A stretch of 5,375 bases of DNA from positions 1 through 5,375 of the forward strand of contig CAMJYF010000160.1 of assembly GCA_946409885.1 (NCBI GenBank). The letters run 5' to 3'. A model generated the notes under the pieces. The model was not told the origin of the DNA. It did not search any database and was given only the letters and a program-made list of their open reading frames with translations. The position numbers and the translations under genes are program-made. This stretch comes from an uncultured Clostridia bacterium (GTDB lineage: Bacteria; Bacillota; Clostridia; Oscillospirales; Acutalibacteraceae). Positions 1 through 5,375 of the stretch are shown piece by piece. Every line of letters starts with the position of its first letter. Position 1 is the first letter of the stretch.

Positions 1-98
1 CCGCGCGGGAAGGCGTCCCGTCGAAACGCCGGAAGAGCGGGCGGGTCGGCTGACTGCCGCGTGCCATTCGGCCAATTGAAAAACAATATCAAAATGAT
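1..98 (+). other. Possible 3' end of an unidentified gene
   Basis: The terminator at 99-144 implies a plus-strand transcript from beyond the left edge. Two frames open at the window's first bases stop before it, at 51-53 and at 77-79; a third stops at 121-123 inside the terminator loop. None of the short tails (at most about 40 residues) matches a protein I recognise, so I cannot say which frame, if any, is coding. Confidence 0.25.
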
Positions 99-144
99 CG
101 GCGTCCTGATTTGCCTCGCGTAAAAAAAGGACGCCGTTTTTTTT
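99..144 (+). terminator. Rho-independent terminator facing right
   Basis: CGGCGTCC (99-106) pairs with GGACGCCG (129-136) as a perfect 8-bp GC-rich stem, followed at once by eight T residues (137-144). The loop is long (22 bases). The T-run makes it a plus-strand terminator for a transcript arriving from the left edge, convergent with the heat-shock operon. On the minus strand no T-run follows. Confidence 0.8.
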
Positions 145-365
145 GGGAGAAACGTCGTCATCACAGATATTATTGTTTGCCCGTACTGTCAGGTTCCCGA
201 AAAGTAACATCAGTAAACAGCGGCACTAAGACAGATTCCCCTGCGGGGTGGGGGGAATGTCGAGAAGCGACAAAGTGGGATTGCGACGTCAGTGCGCTGC
301 CGCAACGGCAACCAACTTCCTGACTGATCCTGCCTGCCGTATTCCACAATTGTCCGCGATGAACG
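145..365. other. Gene-free region with small hairpins
   Basis: I see no credible gene here: the open frames on both strands lack ribosome binding sites and have no protein-like composition. Three stem-loops sit in a row. ATTCCCC (235-241) pairs with GGGGAAT (252-258), and the same C-run can alternatively pair with 245-248. GTCG (259-262) pairs with CGAC (268-271), and TGCCG (298-302) with CGGCA (306-310). A structured transcript is possible, but no promoter is evident and no known RNA family is recognised. Confidence 0.4.
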
Positions 366-427
366 AAAAACGGTGCAGAAGAGCATTGCTTTCTCCTGCA
401 CCGTTTTATATTGTGTTCATCACAGAT
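158..427. repeat. 11-base direct repeat, TCATCACAGAT
   Basis: TCATCACAGAT occurs at 158-168 and again at 417-427, same orientation, 259 bases apart and flanking the terminator hairpin at 366-407 and the small hairpins at 235-310. The bases just outside the repeats differ. Nothing resembling a transposase or terminal inverted repeats lies between them, so an inserted element is only a possibility. Confidence 0.45.
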
Positions 428-448
428 TTGTCGTGGGATTTGACGTCA
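275..448. repeat. Imperfect direct repeat, GTGGGATT..GACGTCA
   Basis: GTGGGATTGCGACGTCA (275-291) and GTGGGATTTGACGTCA (433-448) agree over GTGGGATT and GACGTCA and differ only in the one or two bases between. Both contain the palindrome GACGTC. With the TCATCACAGAT pair this hints at an old local duplication in the noncoding region, but similarity between the blocks does not extend convincingly. Confidence 0.4.
366..407 (-). terminator. Likely terminator of the hrcA-grpE-dnaK-dnaJ operon
   Basis: The arms AAAACGGTGCAG (367-378) and CTGCACCGTTTT (396-407) pair perfectly over 12 bases, with a further short inner stem (380-384 with 388-392). On the minus strand the stem leads into TTTTTCGTTC, so it fits a Rho-independent terminator about 130 bases after the dnaJ stop. 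On the plus strand the stem is followed by TTTTATATTG, so it may work weakly in both directions. It is the first terminator-like structure downstream of dnaJ. Confidence 0.75.
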
Positions 449-494
449 ACAAATCGTCAGTTTGTCAGGCTGATGCCAACCGTGTGAAAAACTG
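408..494. other. dnaJ 3' untranslated region
   Basis: This noncoding stretch lies between the dnaJ tail and the operon terminator. It contains a perfect 10-base palindrome TTGACGTCAA (440-449) and one copy each of the two short direct repeats described separately. A weak hairpin is possible (ACAAA with TTTGT). No gene, promoter or RNA family is recognised. Confidence 0.5.
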
Positions 495-539
495 TTACTT
501 TTTTTTCTTGCCGCCGAAGAGGCCTTTGCCTTTATCTTA
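495..539 (-). pseudogene. In-frame basic tail beyond the dnaJ stop
   Basis: Reading on in the dnaJ frame from the TAA (539-537), the next codons give DKGKGLFGGKKKK and then a second TAA (497-495). The composition is protein-like: Lys/Gly-rich with one Leu-Phe, as expected of a short flexible basic C-terminus. It most simply looks like the original dnaJ 3' end cut off by one stop codon. One substitution (for example AAA to TAA, a change at 539) would give a 388-residue DnaJ. Readthrough, strain-specific truncation or a sequence error cannot be told apart from this window alone. Confidence 0.55.
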
Positions 540-1661
540 ACCGTAGGTGTGCCTGCCGGGGTTCAGGTCTTCGTCGAAGGCGCGCAGCAGTTCTTTTTGG
601 CGTTCGTTCAGCTTGCGGGGGACTTCCACTTCCACCCGCACCAGCTGGTCGCCGCGGCTGCGGCCGTTCAGGTTCTGGATGCCCCGGTCCTTCAGCTTGA
701 ACACGTCGCCGGGCTGGGTGCCCGCCGGGATGGTATATCTCACGTCGCCGTCCAGCGTGGGCACGATCAGCTCGCTGCCCAGAGCCGCCTGGGCGAAGCT
801 GATCTTCGCCTGGTACCACACGTTGTAGCCGTCCCGCTCAAAGTAGGGGTGGCTGCGCACGTTCACGCCCAGCCGCAGGTCGCCCGCGGGGCCGCCGTTG
901 GTGCCCTTGTTGCCCTGGGACCGCACGTTGATGGCCTGGTGGTCGTCGATACCGGCGGGGATGTTGACCTCGATCTTGGCAGGGCGGCGCAAACGGCCCG
1001 TACCCTTGCACTTGGGGCAGGGATTGGGGATGATGGTGCCCTTGCCGCCGCAGCGGGGACAGGGCTTTTGCACCTGCATCACGCCCAGCATGGTGCGCTG
1101 CTGGCTGGTCACCTGGCCGCGGCCGTTGCAGTCCGGGCAGGTCTGGGTGCTGGTGCCCGGGGCCGCGCCGGAGCCGGAGCAGCCGTCGCACACCTCAATG
1201 CGGTTGACCTCCACGGTCTTTTTGCAGCCTTTGGCCGCCTCCTCAAAGGTGATGGTTATGTTCGCCTGGATATCGCCGCCGCGCTGGGGCGCGTTGGGGT
1301 TGGCGTGGCCGCCGCCGAAGCCGCCGAAGCCGCCGCCTCCGCCGAAGAACGACGAGAAGATGTCGCCCACGTCGAAGCCCATGCCGCCAAAGCCGTCAAA
1401 GCCCGCGCCGCCGGCGCCGGCCCCGTAGTTGGGGTCCACCCCCGCGTGGCCGAAGCGGTCGTACCGGGCCTTTTTGTCGGGGTCGGACAGCACCTCATAG
1501 GCCTCGTTGCACTCCTTGAACTTCGCCTCGGCGTCCTTGTTGCCGGGGTTCAGGTCAGGGTGGTACTTCTTGGCCATCTGCCGGTATGCTTTTTTGATCT
1601 CGTCCTCCGAGGCGCCCTTGGAGATCCCCAGTACCTCGTAATAATCTCGTTTTTCCGCCAT
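537..1661 (-). CDS. dnaJ: Chaperone DnaJ (HSP40, class A)
   Basis: DnaJ captures unfolded clients and stimulates ATP hydrolysis by DnaK in the cytoplasm. The protein has 374 residues. The J-domain spans 6-71 with the catalytic HPD at 34-36. A Gly/Phe-rich region covers about 71-126. Four zinc-binding CxxCxGxG repeats follow (CDGCSGSG 158-165, CPDCNGRG 175-182, CPRCGGKG 201-208, CPKCKGTG 215-222), making two zinc sites. The two C-terminal client-binding beta-domains end near 350, with the family's [12 protein letters not shown] at 351-362. The chosen ATG gives [12 protein letters not shown], as in homologues, with GCAGGT 7 bases upstream. An ATG 11 codons earlier (1694) lies inside the hairpin and is rejected. 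The reading ends at HTYG-TAA, but 13 further in-frame codons follow, so the annotated C-terminus may be truncated. Confidence 0.97.
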   Translation of the reverse strand: MAEKRDYYEVLGISKGASEDEIKKAYRQMAKKYHPDLNPGNKDAEAKFKECNEAYEVLSDPDKKARYDRFGHAGVDPNYGAGAGGAGFDGFGGMGFDVGDIFSSFFGGGGGFGGFGGGHANPNAPQRGGDIQANITITFEEAAKGCKKTVEVNRIEVCDGCSGSGAAPGTSTQTCPDCNGRGQVTSQQRTMLGVMQVQKPCPRCGGKGTIIPNPCPKCKGTGRLRRPAKIEVNIPAGIDDHQAINVRSQGNKGTNGGPAGDLRLGVNVRSHPYFERDGYNVWYQAKISFAQAALGSELIVPTLDGDVRYTIPAGTQPGDVFKLKDRGIQNLNGRSRGDQLVRVEVEVPRKLNERQKELLRAFDEDLNPGRHTYG

Positions 1662-1683
1662 AATCTTACCTGCTGAATATAGG

Positions 1684-1721
1684 GATATTTTCACGGGGAA
1701 ACGGTTCCCCGTGAAAATATC
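1684..1721 (-). promoter_or_regulatory. Perfect 17-bp hairpin before dnaJ
   Basis: The arms at 1684-1700 and 1705-1721 are perfect complements: GATATTTTCACGGGGAA pairs with TTCCCCGTGAAAATATC around a 4-base loop. In the operon mRNA this would be a long uninterrupted stem with a GC-rich top and an AU-rich base. It ends 22 bases before the dnaJ ATG, just upstream of a modest ribosome binding site (GCAGGT). No T-run follows on either strand, so it is not a classical terminator. Likely roles are mRNA processing or 3'-end protection of dnaK mRNA, or tuning of dnaJ translation. It could also be a dispersed palindromic repeat (inference). Confidence 0.8.
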
Positions 1722-1763
1722 GTGGGTTTTGTTGGTTGAATTTTACGCCTGCGGCGCGTTACT

Positions 1764-1791
1764 TAAACCTTGAACCTCACACCTTACACCT
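1764..1791 (-). repeat. Four tandem degenerate heptamers in the dnaK-dnaJ gap
   Basis: Read on the minus strand, four consecutive 7-base units fit AGGTKYR without interruption (1791-1785, 1784-1778, 1777-1771 and 1770-1764). The first four bases are invariant and the last three vary. The array begins at the edge of the dyad over the dnaK stop and lies in noncoding sequence. Its function is unknown; short heptamer arrays of this kind are often dispersed intergenic repeats that vary in copy number. Confidence 0.7.
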
Positions 1792-1804
1792 GATTGCACT
1801 GCAA

Positions 1805-1807
<3 letters not shown>
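1791..1807. repeat. 8-bp palindrome over the dnaK stop codon
   Basis: TGATTGCA, one central base, TGCAATCA: two perfect 8-base arms (1791-1798 and 1800-1807). The right arm contains the complement of the dnaK TGA stop, so translation ends inside this symmetric element. With a one-base centre it cannot form a tight RNA hairpin without opening inner pairs, so a DNA-binding dyad or chance is as likely as an RNA role. Confidence 0.6.
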
Positions 1808-3694
<1,887 letters not shown>

Positions 3695-3701
3695 GATGAT
3701 T

Positions 3702-3707
3702 ACCTCC
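3702..3707 (-). promoter_or_regulatory. dnaK ribosome binding site
   Basis: The minus strand reads GGAGGT, then 7 bases (AATCATC), then the dnaK ATG: a near-ideal Shine-Dalgarno match at good spacing, consistent with very high DnaK expression. The gap is AT-rich and carries ATCATCAT twice, 20 bases apart (3713-3720 and 3693-3700); the second copy contains the start codon. No CIRCE inverted repeat (TTAGCACTC-N9-GAGTGCTAA) is present in this gap. Confidence 0.85.
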
Positions 3708-3734
3708 GATATATGATGATATTTTTTACTGTGT

Positions 3735-4328
3735 TTAATTGGCTACCTTTACGCTGGCGTGCCTTATGACCTTGTCGCCCATTTTGTAGCCCTTGATGAA
3801 CACGTCCGCGACCACGTTTTCTTCCATGCTGTCGTCGTCTACGTGCATCACGCCGTTGTGAATGTTGGGATCGAAGGGATCGCCCGCGGCCCCGTAGGCC
3901 TCCACGCCCATGGCGGTCAGCGCGTCCAGCAGCTGCCGGACGGTCATCTCGATGCCCTTTTTATAGTTCTCCGGGTCTGCTTCCGCGGCGGAGGCTCTTT
4001 CAAAATTGTCGATCACGGGCAAAAGCTTGCCGATGATCTCCGCCTTGGAATCCGTGTAGATGGCTTCCTTTTCCTTCTGGCTGCGGCGGCGGAAGTTGTC
4101 GTACTCCGCGGCCGTGCGCAGCAGCTTGTCGTTCAGGTCGGCCAGCTGTTTTTTCAGCGCTTCCGTCTCGTCAGGCTGTTCCGCTTCCGGTTCGGCGGGT
4201 TGTTCCGTCGGTTCTTCCACGGGGTTCTCCGCAGTTGCCTCTGCAGCCTCTTCTGCCTGCGTTTGCGGCTTGGTTTCCTCCTCGTTCTCCGGCTTTTCGG
4301 CCGTGTTCTGTTTCTTTTCCTTAGCCAT
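3735..4328 (-). CDS. grpE: Nucleotide exchange factor GrpE (HSP70 cofactor)
   Basis: GrpE is the cytoplasmic dimeric factor that opens the DnaK nucleotide-binding domain to release ADP; in family members it also acts as a thermosensor. The 197 residues fall in the family range. Residues 1-55 are a disordered, very acidic Glu/Pro/Ala-rich leader. A long coiled-coil helix follows from about 55 to 115, including [10 protein letters not shown] (73-82) and [11 protein letters not shown] (102-112). The C-terminal beta-domain that wedges into DnaK spans about 140-197, with [15 protein letters not shown] (149-163) and [16 protein letters not shown] (180-195). The signature usually reads HNAVMHV; here Ala is replaced by Gly at 159, a mild change. 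The gene starts 12 bases after hrcA and is followed by a 40-base gap before dnaK. Start choice is supported by the AAGGAG site. Confidence 0.97.
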   Translation of the reverse strand: MAKEKKQNTAEKPENEEETKPQTQAEEAAEATAENPVEEPTEQPAEPEAEQPDETEALKKQLADLNDKLLRTAAEYDNFRRRSQKEKEAIYTDSKAEIIGKLLPVIDNFERASAAEADPENYKKGIEMTVRQLLDALTAMGVEAYGAAGDPFDPNIHNGVMHVDDDSMEENVVADVFIKGYKMGDKVIRHASVKVAN

Positions 4329-4336
4329 GTATCTCT

Positions 4337-4342
4337 CTCCTT
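4337..4342 (-). promoter_or_regulatory. grpE ribosome binding site overlapping the hrcA stop
   Basis: On the minus strand the hrcA stop reads into TAAGGAGAGAGATAC followed by the grpE ATG. AAGGAG lies 8 bases before the start. Because it shares bases with the hrcA stop codon, ribosomes ending on hrcA are well placed to restart on grpE, which suggests translational coupling (inference). Confidence 0.8.
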
Positions 4343-5366
4343 ATTCACTCAGTTCCGTCAGCACCCCGCCGATCACGCCGCTGATATATTTCACCAGCGG
4401 GATGACCTTTGCGTAGTCCGTCTTGGTGGGGGCGATCACCGCCGCCGTACCGCCGCGCCCGTTGCCGGAACGGTAGCCGGCCCGGATCACCGCCGCGCCG
4501 CGCAGGCAGGTAAATTCGTTTTCCGTGCCGATGCTCAGCTCCACCGGGGCGTCCGTGTGGGTCTGCAGCAGCCGCTTAACGGCGTCCTCGCTGTTCAGCA
4601 GCTCAATGATCTCCGGCGCGCTGCCGCGCAGTTCGGGGGTCTCCAGCAGATTGGAATGCCCCTTGACGGTCACGGTGGATTCCGCCGCCGCGCGGACGCA
4701 TTCGTAAAAGGATACCAGCAGCGGCATCAGCTCCAGGGCTTTCTCGCCCAGCGAGGCGGTCACGGACTGGATCTTCGCCGCCGTTACGGCCCCGGCGGGA
4801 ATGCCGGTGAAGTTGGCCGATATCGTGTTGTAGAACAGCTCCGCCGTGGCGTAGTCGATCTCGCGCTCCACCCGGGCGATGCGGTTTTTCAGCACTCCCG
4901 CGGTGGTTGTGACAAGTACCATGGCGCTTTTGGGACTCACGGGCACCAGCTGTGCGTTTTTAATGACCGCGCCCTCCGGGTCGGGGGAGGAGACCGCCGC
5001 CGCGCAGCCGGTCATCTCTGCCAGCATCTCACAGCCCTGGGCGATCACCGCGTCGGAATCGCCCTCCGAATGGTCGATCCGCGACAGGATGCGGAACATG
5101 TCCGCGTCGGATGGGGCGTAGCTTTGCAGCAGCCGGTCGATATAGTACCGGTAGCCCTTGTCGGACGGGACGCGGCCGGCCGAGGTGTGGGGCTGGTCCA
5201 GATATCCCTTTTCCGAAAGGAAGGCCATCTCGTTGCGGATGGTGGCGGGGGAGACCGCTACCGGCAGGGCCGCCGCGATGAACTTGGAGCCCACCGGCTC
5301 ACCCGTGGAGATGAACCGCTCGATGATGGCGGAAAGGATCTTCTCTTTACGCTCTGAAAGCTCCAC
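4341..5366 (-). CDS. hrcA: Heat-inducible transcription repressor HrcA
   Basis: HrcA is the cytoplasmic repressor that binds the CIRCE operator upstream of class I heat-shock operons and, in the family, needs GroEL for activity. The 341 residues match the usual length of about 340. The N-terminal winged-helix DNA-binding domain is clear: LSERKEKIL at 3-11, EPVGSK at 23-28, SPATIRNEM at 39-47, and HTSAGRVPSDKGYRYYID at 60-77. The C-terminal half shows the family's IGTENEF (279-285) and IAPTKTDYAKVIPLVKYIS (311-329), where IGPTRMDY-type wording is usual. The start is a GTG chosen because it places ELSERK at the very N-terminus, as in homologues. Only nine bases remain upstream and they show no clear ribosome binding site, so an upstream start outside the window cannot be excluded. 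It is first in the operon within view; its promoter and CIRCE would be off the right edge. Identity is secure and the exact start is less so. Confidence 0.96.
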   Translation of the reverse strand: MELSERKEKILSAIIERFISTGEPVGSKFIAAALPVAVSPATIRNEMAFLSEKGYLDQPHTSAGRVPSDKGYRYYIDRLLQSYAPSDADMFRILSRIDHSEGDSDAVIAQGCEMLAEMTGCAAAVSSPDPEGAVIKNAQLVPVSPKSAMVLVTTTAGVLKNRIARVEREIDYATAELFYNTISANFTGIPAGAVTAAKIQSVTASLGEKALELMPLLVSFYECVRAAAESTVTVKGHSNLLETPELRGSAPEIIELLNSEDAVKRLLQTHTDAPVELSIGTENEFTCLRGAAVIRAGYRSGNGRGGTAAVIAPTKTDYAKVIPLVKYISGVIGGVLTELSE

Positions 5367-5375
5367 GGTATCACT

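Noticed and set aside
111..487. Small open frames of 60-80 codons on both strands in the left region
   Set aside because: They overlap each other and the two terminators, lack ribosome binding sites, and have no protein-like composition.
549..1676. Plus-strand open frame of 375 codons opposite dnaJ
   Set aside because: Same mirror effect: Ala/Val/Gly-rich, no motifs, no ribosome binding site, while the minus strand encodes complete DnaJ.
1662..1694. Upstream ATG extending DnaJ by 11 residues ([11 protein letters not shown])
   Set aside because: The extension would be encoded partly by the hairpin arm and has no homologue-like sequence. [12 protein letters not shown] is the normal DnaJ N-terminus.
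1684..1721. The dnaK-dnaJ hairpin as a Rho-independent terminator
   Set aside because: No T-run follows the stem on either strand; the minus strand continues CCCTATATTCAG and the plus strand GTGGGTTTTG.
3695..3734. CIRCE operator or internal promoter between grpE and dnaK
   Set aside because: The TTAGCACTC-N9-GAGTGCTAA dyad is not present here or elsewhere in the window, and no convincing -35/-10 pair is visible.
3759..5357. Plus-strand open frame of 532 codons across grpE and hrcA
   Set aside because: It spans two genes and their junction on the other strand, has Arg/His/Gly-rich composition and no recognisable domain.

Overview
The window carries the class I heat-shock operon hrcA-grpE-dnaK-dnaJ, complete and in the canonical Firmicutes order, all on the minus strand (transcribed from the right edge leftwards). 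Gene order, a DnaK of the Gram-positive type (it lacks the roughly 24-residue N-terminal insertion of E. coli DnaK), strong GGAGG-type ribosome binding sites and the G+C-rich coding sequence with abundant GCC/GGC codons suggest a G+C-rich member of the Clostridia, most likely an Oscillospirales-type gut anaerobe. That placement is inference from sequence style; no marker proves it.

Layout from right to left. hrcA (5366-4341) encodes the heat-shock repressor; its promoter and any CIRCE operator lie beyond the right edge. It runs almost directly into grpE (4328-3735), whose ribosome binding site overlaps the hrcA stop codon. A 40-base AT-rich gap with a strong ribosome binding site leads to dnaK (3694-1805). 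The dnaK-dnaJ gap (1804-1662) is unusually elaborate: an 8-bp palindrome over the dnaK stop, four degenerate heptamer tandem repeats, and a perfect 17-bp-stem hairpin just upstream of the dnaJ ribosome binding site. dnaJ (1661-537) is followed, in frame after its TAA, by 13 more codons reading DKGKGLFGGKKKK and a second TAA. This suggests the gene recently lost a basic tail, or that there is an error in the sequence.

The left 494 bases contain no convincing gene. They hold a strong plus-strand terminator (99-144) for something entering from the left, a hairpin terminator (366-407) well placed to end the heat-shock operon, short hairpins, and two pairs of short direct repeats.

The genes form one machine. 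DnaK is the ATP-driven chaperone, DnaJ delivers clients and stimulates ATP hydrolysis, GrpE exchanges the nucleotide, and HrcA represses the operon when chaperones are in surplus. I do not see an undescribed multi-gene system here. The points worth checking are the dnaJ 3' end, the structured dnaK-dnaJ gap and the repeat-bearing downstream region.
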